Shown one piece after another: positions 7,963-17,546 of a stretch of 64,000 nt of DNA. The translations under genes and the position numbers were made by a program. The notes below the pieces were generated by a model, which was given only the letters and a program-made list of their open reading frames with translations, was not told where the DNA came from and made no database searches. Source of the stretch: CAUZIR01 sp034421295 (lineage in GTDB: Bacteria > Chloroflexota > Dehalococcoidia > Lucifugimonadales > UBA2962); contig DAOUKM010000012.1 in the NCBI GenBank assembly GCA_034421295.1, forward strand, positions 1 through 64,000. Direction: 5' to 3'. Positions within the stretch are counted from its first letter, which is position 1. Each line of letters starts with the position of its first letter.

Positions 7963-10900
7963 ATGAAAAACAGAACAGCACTGACTACTCGGGCTATGGT
8001 GCTCGCACTTGCGCTTGCGGCGATCTTGGGGACCCTTCTCCCTGCAGATAACGCTGTCCACGCGGCCACGCCTGAGTTCCTCTCCTCCGGTGTCGACGCT
8101 CGAACCGTGCCGGAGAACACCCCGCCGGGTGTCAACATCGGAGACCCCATCTCGGCCACCGACGGCGACGAAGACGGGGCAGACAACGACGACATCGAGT
8201 TCGGCGATACCCTGACCTATAGCCTCGGAGGCGCAGACGCGGCGTCGTTCGATATCGACGCCTCGACCGGACAGCTCATCACCAAGGCTCCGCTGAACTT
8301 CGAGTCGGCTGCGGCTGCGGACGACAACTGTGCAGCGCTGAATTCGTGCGCGGTGACGGTGACTGTCAAGGACAGCATTGGCGAAAGCGCCACGCAGGAT
8401 GTGACGATCACGGTGACCGACGTTCCCGAGGCTCCGGGTGCGCTCGCCGCGCCGACAGTGGTGTCGACGGATTCGGACACCGACCCGACGACCTACGAGC
8501 TGAAGGTGATCTGGTATGCGCCCGACGACGGGGGGGACGGCGTTACAGACTATGACGTCGAGTATAAGAAGAGCTCGGCTGTCAGCTTCACCACTTTAAC
8601 CCATGATGGAACAGCCACGACCGCCACGATCACCGGACTGGATGTCGACACGTCCTACCAAGTGCGGGTGCGCGCGACGAAGGGCGCTGACCATGATGAC
8701 CTCGGTCCCTGGTCGCTCTCAAGCGTAGGGTCGACCAACAAGAAGGACAATGCCCTGCCTGAGTTCGGAGCTGGCGCCGTCACGCGGAACGTGCTGGAGA
8801 ATGCGGGTCCGGGACTGGTCGTCGGCTTCAGGGTGAGCGCGACGGACGACGATAACGTGCTCCCGCTAACCTACCGGCTACATGGCCCGGACGCTAACTT
8901 ATTTGACCTGCAGGCGTCGACCGGGCAGATACGGACGAAGAGAGGAGTAGTCTACGACTATGAGAAGAAGTCCACACTCAATGTGACGGTGACCGTCTCC
9001 GACGGGCAGGGAGGAACCGACGCGAAAGCGGTGACTATCAGCGTCACTAATGTTCCCGAGCAGCCGGCGAAGCCGGCGCGCCCGACGGTTCGCCCAACGC
9101 AGGGATTGAGCAGGAGTCTCGACGTAAGCTGGAATGCGCCCGACAACACAGGCCCCGCCATAACCGGTTACGATTTACGGTACCGCAAGGGCAACAGTGG
9201 CAGCTTCAGACTCATCTCACCCACGGGAACGGGAACGACCGCCACCATTGCGCCCACAGATGTTGACGGCACCGATATCGATGAGCGGCTCACGCCCGGC
9301 TCCTCCTACGAGGTGTACGTGCGGGCCAAGAGCGACGAAGCCCCCACCGGTGGCGAATGGTCGGCGGCCGGCACGGGGAGGACGAGCGCCGGCAATATCG
9401 AACCGAGATTTGACGACAGGACTCGACAGGACGAAGTAAGTCCCTCCACCAAGCGCAGCGTGGCCGAGAACACCCGGCCAGGACAGAACGTCGGGAGAGC
9501 GGTCAGGGCCGGGGACGGGAACGGCGACACGCGCACCTACAGGCTGGTCGCTGTGACGGGTGATACAGCAAGCGAAGCAGCTGTGACCAAGTTCGACATC
9601 AACAAGTCGACCGGGCAGATCCTGACCAAGGAACCCCTGAACCACGAGGATACAGCCTGCGGCTATGTCGCAAGTGACGATACCGGCCCCAATAGCAACA
9701 CCATCTGCACCTACACAGTGAGAGTGCAGGTTTGGGACGGCCTCGACGAGCACAGGAACGAGCAGGTCACAGCCCTCCTCGACGACGACGACCCCGCCAA
9801 CGACGAACCCATCATCGACGACACGATTACAGTGACGATCGAGGTGAGCGACGTAATCGAGAAACCAGCCGCGCCGACGGTGACGGTGACCTCGTCCGTG
9901 GTTGCGGATGGTGCGACCGCGGCGACGCTAACGGTGACCTGGGATAGGCCTGAGAACTTGGGGCCGGCCATCACCGAGTACTTGGTGGAGTGCACCGGCG
10001 ACGGGATTACGACGGCCAGCCCATGCCCCCAGCCAACCATCACGGACGTGACTCTTGATTCGCAGGCCTACAGCATAGAAACCCTCACCCCGAACAAGCC
10101 CTACCGGGTGCGTGTGCGGGCGAAGAATGTCGAGGGGGACGGCGTGTGGTCGAGTTGGGTCACGCAGTCGACAAGCAAACCGGGCAATGGCCTGCCCGCT
10201 TTCGATGGCACCCCACCAGTTGAACTGCGGGTTGAAGAGGACGCTGCTGCTGCCGACCAGCCCCTCACCATAGCCGACGGTACTGTAACCAGTATACCGG
10301 CGTCCGACCCTAACGGTGACACGGTTACCCTCAGTCTTGAGGGCCCCGGGGCGGGGCGGTTCCAGATCGACAGGACCGGGCAGATAAAGACGAGAGCGAA
10401 GCTGAATCACGAGGCACCCGAGTGCGGCTACGATAATACCGCTGATCCGACTGCATGCTCCTACAGGGTGAGGGTCAAGGCTTCAGACCCCAACGGCGGC
10501 AGCGCCTCTCACAGCTTGACGATCATCGTCGTGGACAAAGATGAGGCACCTGCCAAGCCGCCCGCACCGAGGGTGACGGCCACGACAGGCTCGGGCTGGA
10601 GCCTCGAAGTGACCTGGAACGCTCCACGCAATGACGGCTCCCCCATCACCGGCTACCAGATACGGTACCGCAAGACCGGGGACAGCACTGCTGAGTGGGA
10701 ACAATGGACCCACACAGGGACGGGCAGAAGCGCCAAGATAACGACCATAGCGGATGATACCGACACTCAGGTGCACCTGGAGCCTCGCACCCAGTACGAG
10801 GTGCAGGTGCGGGCGCTCAATGGCGAGGGGGACCCGGCATTCGAGGCCAATCCCAACGACAACTGGTCGTCCTCGGGCCGCGGCACGACCGGCGCGAGCA

Positions 10901-13752
10901 ATAGGAGGCCGGTCTTCGACAGCGATCTACCAACGGTCGTCGTGTTGGAAGTTGAGGAAAACACGCGGTCTGGGCAGAATATCGGCAACGCGATCGAGGC
11001 CACAGACCCCGACATGAACAGGCTGGCCTACACCCTTGAAGGGCCCGGCAAGGACTCCTTTACGATCACCAACGCCGGGCAGATACGAACGAGGTCGCCC
11101 CTCAACCACGAGGAGAGGGACAAATACTCACTGACGGTGAAGGTCAACGACGGACAGAGAAAGAACAACAGCGTGGCCGCCAAGTCGGTGACCATTGTAG
11201 TAACGGACCGTGACGAGTCGCCGTCCACGCCTGCGGCACCGAGGGTGGCGGGGATACCAGGCTCTACGGACAGTGTGCGCGTCACCTGGGACGAGCCCGC
11301 CAATCCCGGGCCGGCCATCACTCACTACAACCTGAGATTTGCCGTTATTGGGAGCCGTGACGCCTTTATCTGGGTGGATCCTCCCACCGGCAGCGCGGAC
11401 AGGAGTTCGGTCATAACGGGACTGGCGGCGGGCACGCGCTACGATGTCCAGATACGGGCGTGGACCGACGAGGGCCACAGCGAATGGTCGCGCTCCGGCA
11501 GGGGGTCACCTAACCCCGACGCCGCCAACAGGAACCCGGCCTTTTCCAACCGATCCCACACGTTCAGCGTAGCCGAAAACACGCCACCGGGCTCCGATGT
11601 CGGCAGCCTTATCGCGGCCCTGGATCCCGACGGCGACACGCTTACCTACGCCCTGGAAGGGACGGACAGCGACTCCTTCGACATCATAGCCACCAGCGGC
11701 GCCGGACAGATACAGACGAGAGCGGCGCTGAACTACGAGGAGAAGTCGAGCTACTCGGTGTCGGTGAGGACGCGGGACGGCAGGGGCGGAACCGACGCAG
11801 TGAACGTGACGATCAGAGTCACGGACATCAACACCGAGGCCCCGGACACGCCGTTCGCGCCGACGGTGACTGCGCTATCGAGCACAAGTTTGCAGGTTAA
11901 CTGGGACACACCAGAAAACGACGGTCCGCCAATCACCGACTACGACTACCGGTACAGGCATGTGTCCGCTCAGACGCAGACCTGGACGGAGGTCACTAAC
12001 ACGACGATCACTGGAACATCCGTAACGGTTGACGGGCTGACGGCGAGCACGTCCTACGACGTGGAGGTGCGGGCGAAGAACGCCGAGGGCACCAGCGACT
12101 GGTCGAATCCCGGCAACGCAGCGACGAACGCCCCTGGCGCGAACAACCAGCCGGTATTCACAGACGGCATCAGCGCCACGCGAACCGTCAGCGCAACCGC
12201 GTCTGCGGGTGCGTCCATCGGGCGTCCTGTAACGGCGACGGATTCCGATTCCGGCGACACGCTGACCTACAGCCTCGAAGGGCGGGACGCGGGATTGTTC
12301 GAAATCGACGCGACGAACGGCCAGCTTCGCACGAGGTTCACGCTCATCGCCGGGGAGACTTACAACTTAACAGTCGCGGTCGACGACGGGACCGAAAGCG
12401 CCAGGATTGACGTCACGATCGAGGCCACCGCAGGGCCTCCCAACAACCCGCCCGTCTTCAGAGACGGCGTAAGCACAACTCGAAGCGTTTCCCGCAGCGC
12501 GCGGGCCGGCACGGCCATAGGTACGCCCGTATCGGCGACAGACGCCGATCCTGGCAGCACGCTGACCTACAGCCTCGTGGGCCCGAACTCACAGTCGTTC
12601 AGCATCGACAGTTCGACCGGCCAGTTGCGCACGCGGGCGGGGGTAACACTGCCAGTGGCATCGTACCCGGTCACGGTCGTCGCAACCGACGATCGTGCCG
12701 ACAGCGCGAGGATCACGGTGACGATCACCGTCACCAACCGCCCTCCGACATTTGCCAGCGCGACAACCTCCCGGAGCGTGCCAAAGGGCTCTCCGTCGGG
12801 CACGGGTGTCGGCGCTCCCGTCTCGGCTACGGACGCCGATCCCGACGACACGCTGGCCTACAGCCTGGCGGGCACGGACGCCGCCTCATTCACCATCGAC
12901 AGATCGACCGGCCAGCTCAGTACACAGGGATTATTGGTGCAGGCATTGAGCCCGTACACGGTCACGGTCACCGCAGCCGACCTCGTCGGTGCCACCGCGA
13001 GTATTACCGTGACGATCAACGTCATCAACCGCGAACCGGTGTTCACCGCAACGAGCACCTCAAGGAGCGTGGACAGGAACGCAGCGTCCGGTACGCCCGT
13101 CGGCGACGCCGTAACGGCCACGGACCCAGATCCTGGCGACACCCTGACCTACAGCCTGACGGGCACGGACGCCGCATCGTTCAGCATCGACGGCGCGACG
13201 GGACAGCTGCGCACACGGGCGGGGGTGGCGATAGACCAGGCCTCCTATACGGTAGCCGTGGTCGCCACCGACCAGGATGGCGCCACCGCCAGGATTACGG
13301 TGACGATCACCGTTGACAACCGCGCGCCTGTATTCCCAAGCACGAGCGCCTCAAGGAGCGTGGACAGGAACTCAGCGGCCGGGACGCCCATCGGCGGTCC
13401 GTTCACGGCGACAGACGCCGATCCTGACGACTCGGTGACCTACAGTCTTGCGGGCACAGACGCCGCCTCTTTCGGCATCAACAGCCTGACCGGCCAGATG
13501 GTTACGCTGGCGGGTGTAACACTGGACGGGGATGAGTACACGGTCACGGTTGTCGCCACCGACGAACTGGCAGCCAGCGCAAGTATTACGGTCACGATCG
13601 AGGTGACCGGGACCCTGGTCGGGAAATTCGACACGGACGGCGATGGATCTATCAGCCGCGACGAGGTCTTCATGGCCATATTGGATTACCTCGGTGGCCA
13701 GGCCACGCGCGACGAGATACTGGGTGTCATCCTCCTTTACGTCGCTCAGTAA
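7963..13752 (+). CDS. Giant secreted cadherin-like/fibronectin III protein with C-terminal EF-hand module
   Basis: A 1929-residue exported protein. ATG 7963 opens a signal peptide (Lys/Arg-rich start, hydrophobic core VLALALAAILGTLL, then HAA). Residues ~37-1395 hold six alternating pairs of a cadherin-like domain (pattern VAENTPPG, ATDPDGDTLTYSLEG, FDIDxxTGQIRTKAxLNYE, VTVxVxD) and a fibronectin type III domain (APTV, VTWDAPENDGPxITGYDxRYR, YxVxVRAKNxEGxSxWS). Residues ~1396-1880 are five further cadherin-like domains without FN3. Residues ~1886-1929 contain a canonical calcium loop DTDGDGSISRDE followed by a helix pair ending ATRDEILGVILLYV. Such modules usually make long calcium-stiffened fibres for adhesion. 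No membrane anchor is present, so secretion or a dockerin-like hold on another protein is inferred. The 1087-residue protein at 21087 shares the last module. Confidence 0.9.
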   Translation: MKNRTALTTRAMVLALALAAILGTLLPADNAVHAATPEFLSSGVDARTVPENTPPGVNIGDPISATDGDEDGADNDDIEFGDTLTYSLGGADAASFDIDASTGQLITKAPLNFESAAAADDNCAALNSCAVTVTVKDSIGESATQDVTITVTDVPEAPGALAAPTVVSTDSDTDPTTYELKVIWYAPDDGGDGVTDYDVEYKKSSAVSFTTLTHDGTATTATITGLDVDTSYQVRVRATKGADHDDLGPWSLSSVGSTNKKDNALPEFGAGAVTRNVLENAGPGLVVGFRVSATDDDNVLPLTYRLHGPDANLFDLQASTGQIRTKRGVVYDYEKKSTLNVTVTVSDGQGGTDAKAVTISVTNVPEQPAKPARPTVRPTQGLSRSLDVSWNAPDNTGPAITGYDLRYRKGNSGSFRLISPTGTGTTATIAPTDVDGTDIDERLTPGSSYEVYVRAKSDEAPTGGEWSAAGTGRTSAGNIEPRFDDRTRQDEVSPSTKRSVAENTRPGQNVGRAVRAGDGNGDTRTYRLVAVTGDTASEAAVTKFDINKSTGQILTKEPLNHEDTACGYVASDDTGPNSNTICTYTVRVQVWDGLDEHRNEQVTALLDDDDPANDEPIIDDTITVTIEVSDVIEKPAAPTVTVTSSVVADGATAATLTVTWDRPENLGPAITEYLVECTGDGITTASPCPQPTITDVTLDSQAYSIETLTPNKPYRVRVRAKNVEGDGVWSSWVTQSTSKPGNGLPAFDGTPPVELRVEEDAAAADQPLTIADGTVTSIPASDPNGDTVTLSLEGPGAGRFQIDRTGQIKTRAKLNHEAPECGYDNTADPTACSYRVRVKASDPNGGSASHSLTIIVVDKDEAPAKPPAPRVTATTGSGWSLEVTWNAPRNDGSPITGYQIRYRKTGDSTAEWEQWTHTGTGRSAKITTIADDTDTQVHLEPRTQYEVQVRALNGEGDPAFEANPNDNWSSSGRGTTGASNRRPVFDSDLPTVVVLEVEENTRSGQNIGNAIEATDPDMNRLAYTLEGPGKDSFTITNAGQIRTRSPLNHEERDKYSLTVKVNDGQRKNNSVAAKSVTIVVTDRDESPSTPAAPRVAGIPGSTDSVRVTWDEPANPGPAITHYNLRFAVIGSRDAFIWVDPPTGSADRSSVITGLAAGTRYDVQIRAWTDEGHSEWSRSGRGSPNPDAANRNPAFSNRSHTFSVAENTPPGSDVGSLIAALDPDGDTLTYALEGTDSDSFDIIATSGAGQIQTRAALNYEEKSSYSVSVRTRDGRGGTDAVNVTIRVTDINTEAPDTPFAPTVTALSSTSLQVNWDTPENDGPPITDYDYRYRHVSAQTQTWTEVTNTTITGTSVTVDGLTASTSYDVEVRAKNAEGTSDWSNPGNAATNAPGANNQPVFTDGISATRTVSATASAGASIGRPVTATDSDSGDTLTYSLEGRDAGLFEIDATNGQLRTRFTLIAGETYNLTVAVDDGTESARIDVTIEATAGPPNNPPVFRDGVSTTRSVSRSARAGTAIGTPVSATDADPGSTLTYSLVGPNSQSFSIDSSTGQLRTRAGVTLPVASYPVTVVATDDRADSARITVTITVTNRPPTFASATTSRSVPKGSPSGTGVGAPVSATDADPDDTLAYSLAGTDAASFTIDRSTGQLSTQGLLVQALSPYTVTVTAADLVGATASITVTINVINREPVFTATSTSRSVDRNAASGTPVGDAVTATDPDPGDTLTYSLTGTDAASFSIDGATGQLRTRAGVAIDQASYTVAVVATDQDGATARITVTITVDNRAPVFPSTSASRSVDRNSAAGTPIGGPFTATDADPDDSVTYSLAGTDAASFGINSLTGQMVTLAGVTLDGDEYTVTVVATDELAASASITVTIEVTGTLVGKFDTDGDGSISRDEVFMAILDYLGGQATRDEILGVILLYVAQ

Positions 13753-13774
13753 TCTGGCTTAGGGAAAGCTTAAT

Positions 13775-13805
13775 GGCCGTGCGCCGCCGGGCGCGGCGCA
13801 CGGCC
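13775..13805. terminator. 13-bp stem hairpin between convergent genes
   Basis: GGCCGTGCGCCGC and its exact reverse complement flank a five-base loop. It sits between the stop of the giant adhesin gene and the end of the convergent hydrolase gene, so it may end transcription from both sides. There is no T-run, so the strength as an intrinsic terminator is uncertain. Confidence 0.6.
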
Positions 13806-13843
13806 TGCAGCACTCACTCCGCTCGGCAACCGGCCCGCGGAGA

Positions 13844-15538
13844 TTAGCTGGCGGGGATTACGGGCAATACGATATGCGAGGGACGCGCGGCGTCGTGATG
13901 GATGGTCTGGTGAGCCGTCCTCAGATCCGAGTCGACGCCCCAGGTGGTTCCCGTGTTCGGGTTGCGGTCGAACCGCGGGAAGTTCGACGAGCTGATGTCC
14001 ACCCTGATGCGGTGGCCCGCCCTAAACACGTTGCTCGTAGGCCATAGGTCAATCGTGAACTCGTACACCAGGCCAGGCTCAAGGAGCTTTTGCTCGCTGG
14101 TGCCCTCCCAGTAGCGCCCCCGAATGATGCCGTCGCAGAGGTTGACGGCATGGCCGTCGGGATGAACATCCACCAGCTTCGCCGTAAAGTCTGTGTCGGG
14201 CGCGTCCGTTGCGGCATAGAGCTTTACCACTACCGGCCCGGTGACTTCAATCGCTGCCTCCAGCGGCTCCGACGTGTAGACCAACACATCAGAGCGCGCC
14301 TCAACCTCACGCTGGTCGTACGCTCCCCACTCGACGATCTCGGGGTGACAGCAGTTGCACCCGCCCCTGGTCGGGACGGGGAACATCGGATTGTACGAAA
14401 ACTCGTCGGTGGGCTCTGAACCGGGTGCGACGGGAGAAAGAGCGCCGTCACCCATGACTGAGTTAGCAGCGCCGGCCGAGTGAAGGTACCAGGGCGTAAA
14501 CTCGGTACGCGCAAGAGGCCACTCGTGCTCGTGCCGCCACACATTCCTGCCCATGACGAAGAGCTTTAGCGGCGGCTCACGGTCGGCGCCGTTGTCCTTC
14601 CCCCGCAGCCAGCGGTCGAACCAGGCGAGCTCGATCTCCAGCAGGTCCTGGGTCGAATCGAACCCGAAGTCCTTGTCCCCCGCGTAGGTCAGGCCCCCGG
14701 CCATGTGCACCCAGGGCCCCACGATCGCACGCTGGTTATCTCTGGCCAGGTCGGAGCCGCCGCGCTCGGTCATGCCTACGAAGTTATTGAATGTCCCGGC
14801 GGTGAAAAAGTCGTACCAGCCGCCGATCTGCAGCACGGGGACGCCGATGTCCCCGTAGCGCTCCTTGATAGCCAGACGCTTCCAGTAATCGTCGTAGTCC
14901 GGGTGATCGCACCACTCCCTGTAGAAGGGGATGTCCTTCCCGCAGAGCTCCGGCAGTTCGCGGATCGGGAGGGTGTGAAAGACCTGCGTCCAGTCGTAGA
15001 TGTCGAGGCTCTGGCCTGACCGTCCGTCCATCAGGAATGACCAGAGCGCGGTCCAGCCGAGCTGGAATGCGCCGCCCTGGTACTGGGGCGACTCGTGGAG
15101 ATTGTCGCCGATGACCCGCGGTACTATGGCCTTCAGGTACCTGCTCCCCATCGCCGCCGCCTGCCACTGGACATTGCCCACGTAGGACGGGCCATGCATG
15201 CCGATGTTCCCGTCGCACCAGTCCTGGGCCCCGATCCACTCGAGGGTATCGAAACCATCGTCGAATTCGTTCACCCATGGCACGAAATCGCCCTCGGAAT
15301 CGAATCGACCCCGGACGTCCTGGGCGGCAACCGCGTAGCCGTTCTGAGCGAAATAGCTCGCGCTCTCGGTCACGATTATCGGCATCTGGTTGTTATACGG
15401 CGTGCGGATGAGGATTACCGGCCATGGACCCTCACCCAGCGGGAAGTAGACATCCAGGGACAGGTTCACCCCATCTCGCATGGGAACCTTGATGTCGTAC
15501 TCGACTCGCAGTCCGGCGGGCTTAAAGACATTCCTCAT
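13844..15538 (-). CDS. CocE/NonD family hydrolase (X-Pro dipeptidyl-peptidase-like)
   Basis: A 564-residue alpha/beta-hydrolase of the CocE/NonD acyl-esterase family. The N-terminal segment (YDIKVPMRDGVNLSLDVYFP, VILIRTPYNN) is diagnostic. The nucleophile elbow GPSYVG lies at about 117-122, after a VAAQDVRGRFDSEGDF segment. A helical cap follows, and the C-terminal jelly-roll (EVTGPVVVKLYAATDAPDTDFTAKL, RIRVDISSSNFPRFDRN) is typical of the family's third domain. Members hydrolyse esters or amides such as cocaine, N-terminal X-Pro dipeptides or antibiotic esters, and the substrate here is unknown. No signal peptide is seen, so it is probably cytoplasmic. It lies 30 bases upstream of nothing on its own strand except the SDR gene, which is transcribed towards it and may share its transcript. 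Confidence 0.85.
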   Translation of the reverse strand: MRNVFKPAGLRVEYDIKVPMRDGVNLSLDVYFPLGEGPWPVILIRTPYNNQMPIIVTESASYFAQNGYAVAAQDVRGRFDSEGDFVPWVNEFDDGFDTLEWIGAQDWCDGNIGMHGPSYVGNVQWQAAAMGSRYLKAIVPRVIGDNLHESPQYQGGAFQLGWTALWSFLMDGRSGQSLDIYDWTQVFHTLPIRELPELCGKDIPFYREWCDHPDYDDYWKRLAIKERYGDIGVPVLQIGGWYDFFTAGTFNNFVGMTERGGSDLARDNQRAIVGPWVHMAGGLTYAGDKDFGFDSTQDLLEIELAWFDRWLRGKDNGADREPPLKLFVMGRNVWRHEHEWPLARTEFTPWYLHSAGAANSVMGDGALSPVAPGSEPTDEFSYNPMFPVPTRGGCNCCHPEIVEWGAYDQREVEARSDVLVYTSEPLEAAIEVTGPVVVKLYAATDAPDTDFTAKLVDVHPDGHAVNLCDGIIRGRYWEGTSEQKLLEPGLVYEFTIDLWPTSNVFRAGHRIRVDISSSNFPRFDRNPNTGTTWGVDSDLRTAHQTIHHDAARPSHIVLPVIPAS

Positions 15539-15568
15539 CTCAGGTAGCTCCTCCTTGGATATGCGGCC

Positions 15569-16315
15569 CTACTGGGCGAGGATCCCGCCGTCGATCACGA
15601 GCTCGGTTCCGGTGACATACGCCGAGTCGTCGGAGGCTAGGAACAGGGCTCCCCTCGCGATGTCCATGGGTGTCCCCATCCGGCCGAGGGGGACGCGATC
15701 AGCGGTGCCCGCCAGGAATTCCTCCGGGTAGGCGTCGGTCAGCATTGCGGTGTCTATGGCGCCGGGGTGGATGGAGTTGACCCGGATCTGGTCCTTCGCG
15801 TATTCCATAGCGGCCACCTTCGTGTGGATCCGGACCGCGCCTTTCGCCGCATGGTACGCGGCGGCCCAGGGCATCGCCTTCATCGCTGAAAGCGAGGAGA
15901 TATTGACGATCGAACCTCCTCCCGCCCTCCGCATCTCGGGGACGACGGCCTTGGTACCAAGCACAATGCCCCACATGTTTACGTCCATCACGCGGTCCCA
16001 CTCGCCCTTATCGACGTCGTCGGTGGTGGACATGGTGAGCAATCCCGCGTTGTTCACCAGGATATCGAGCCGGCCGTAACGCCCGGTCGCCGTTCGAACC
16101 GCAGCGTCCCAGTCTGCCTCGCTCGTTACGTCCAGCCTTACGAAGCTTGCGGTGCCCCCCGCTTCGGCGATCCTGGCCTCCGTCGCCCTGCCCTCGTCCT
16201 CCAGGATGTCCCCGAACACGACGGATGCGCCCTCGGCCGCGAACAGCTCCGCTTCGGCCGCACCCTGTCCGCGTGCTGCGCCCGTTATGATAGCGACCCT
16301 CCCGGCCAGCCTCAT
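15569..16315 (-). CDS. Short-chain dehydrogenase/reductase (SDR)
   Basis: A 248-residue classical SDR that oxidises or reduces an alcohol/carbonyl with NAD(P). ATG 16315 was preferred to a GTG two codons upstream because it sits five bases after GAGGTG. Seen: the dinucleotide motif TGAARGQG near 13-20, NNAG near 88, the catalytic Ser in ISSLSAM, Tyr and Lys in YHAAK, and the C-terminal VTGTELVIDGG. Asp after the second beta strand (VVFGDI) suggests NAD preference. It is followed at 30 bases by the CocE-like hydrolase on the same strand and preceded by the LLM oxidoreductase, 42 bases away, so the three may form a catabolic operon. The substrate cannot be deduced. Confidence 0.88.
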   Translation of the reverse strand: MRLAGRVAIITGAARGQGAAEAELFAAEGASVVFGDILEDEGRATEARIAEAGGTASFVRLDVTSEADWDAAVRTATGRYGRLDILVNNAGLLTMSTTDDVDKGEWDRVMDVNMWGIVLGTKAVVPEMRRAGGGSIVNISSLSAMKAMPWAAAYHAAKGAVRIHTKVAAMEYAKDQIRVNSIHPGAIDTAMLTDAYPEEFLAGTADRVPLGRMGTPMDIARGALFLASDDSAYVTGTELVIDGGILAQ

Positions 16316-16357
16316 TGCCACCTCATCTCGATCCCTCAGGCCCGCCCAGCGTCGACG

Positions 16358-17446
16358 TCAACCCAGATCGTCTATCCTGGGGAGGATCTCGTTTGCGAGA
16401 AGCCTTGTTGACCGCAGCCACTTGTCCCTGGGAATCCAGTCGTGGTGCATCGACATCAGCACACCGAACCCGCCGACCTGATCGTATATCGACCTGATCT
16501 TCTCCTCGACGTCCGCAGGCGAGCCGATCATCCAGATGTTGTCCACCATGTACTCCAGGGTGACCTCCTCGTCCGGCATCTCGGGATCGACCTTGAGGAT
16601 GTCCAGGTAGTTGAACTTGCTCAGCACAGGGTAGATGTAGCCGCTAAAGTCGCGGGCAAGCACTCCCTCGGGATCAAGGGCGTCCGCCCTGGCCTCCTCG
16701 GTCGTGGGCGCTATGTAGACGTCCCTTGCAATGCGCCACATGGACCGGTCGATCTGCGCCCCGGACCTTGCGGCCCCTTCCTCCATAGCCTCCCAGTGGG
16801 ATATGAGCGTACGGGCGGGAACATGGTTGATGCTCATGGGTATCCATCCCCGCTCTCCAGCCACGACCAGGGTCTCCGACCTCGCCGATAGTCCGGCGAC
16901 GGCGATCGGAGGGTGGGGTTTTTGCAGCGGGAACAGGTGAACCCCGAACCCCAGCTCCGGGTCGGGCTCCGGGATGTGGAAGGTCCAGAACTCGTTGCTG
17001 TAGTCACCCGGGGGAAGGCCCGCCCAGATACCAATCACGGCGTCCACCGCGAGCCGGGCGAACTTCCTGTGGTCGCCGGCCTCAGCGTCGATCCCGAACG
17101 AGACCGAATCGGGCGGCGAGGCCCCAGGGCCGATGCCCCACATGAATCGGCCCTTTGCCATGTGATCGAGCTGGGCTATCCGGTGGGCCAGCTGGAACGG
17201 GTTGTGGTTCGGAAGGCACGATACACCCGTGCCGAGCACAATATTCTCGGTCCTCGCAAGGGCCATCGCGATGAACAGATCGGGGGATGGGATGGGCTCC
17301 CATGCCATCGTGTAGTGCTCACCAATCCACGCCTCCTGGAAGCCGAGCCCGTCGAGCTCGACGACCTGGTCGAGGTCGGCGTGGATATTCTCGGTAAAGT
17401 CCGACCCCGGGGGGTGAAGCGGCATGGCAAAGTAGCCAAGCTTCAT
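16358..17446 (-). CDS. LLM-class flavin-dependent oxidoreductase
   Basis: A 362-residue luciferase-like monooxygenase. The start at ATG 17446 fits the family's N-terminal strand (MKLGYFAMPLHPPG); longer frames upstream are Arg/Pro-rich and not protein-like. Typical features are LDGLGFQEAWIGEHYT near 33, LGTGVSCLPNHNPFQLAHRIAQLDHMAKGRFMWGIGPG near 75-115, PHPPIAVAGLSARSETLVVAGERG, and the C-terminal IGSPADVEEKI. These enzymes use FMN or F420 to oxidise carbon or sulphur compounds, and SAR202-type Chloroflexota are known to carry many paralogues. The HYTMAWEPIPSPDLF segment is like that of alkanal-type monooxygenases. It heads an apparent LLM-SDR-hydrolase gene string. Confidence 0.88.
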   Translation of the reverse strand: MKLGYFAMPLHPPGSDFTENIHADLDQVVELDGLGFQEAWIGEHYTMAWEPIPSPDLFIAMALARTENIVLGTGVSCLPNHNPFQLAHRIAQLDHMAKGRFMWGIGPGASPPDSVSFGIDAEAGDHRKFARLAVDAVIGIWAGLPPGDYSNEFWTFHIPEPDPELGFGVHLFPLQKPHPPIAVAGLSARSETLVVAGERGWIPMSINHVPARTLISHWEAMEEGAARSGAQIDRSMWRIARDVYIAPTTEEARADALDPEGVLARDFSGYIYPVLSKFNYLDILKVDPEMPDEEVTLEYMVDNIWMIGSPADVEEKIRSIYDQVGGFGVLMSMHHDWIPRDKWLRSTRLLANEILPRIDDLG

Positions 17447-17546
17447 CTGATACAGTCCTCGACGGGGCTCTCCGATACCATTCGACGGGACCTCGATCCT
17501 ATAGGGCCGGGTGAGCATTTCATGACAGGGGGTTCCATCGGCAGGC

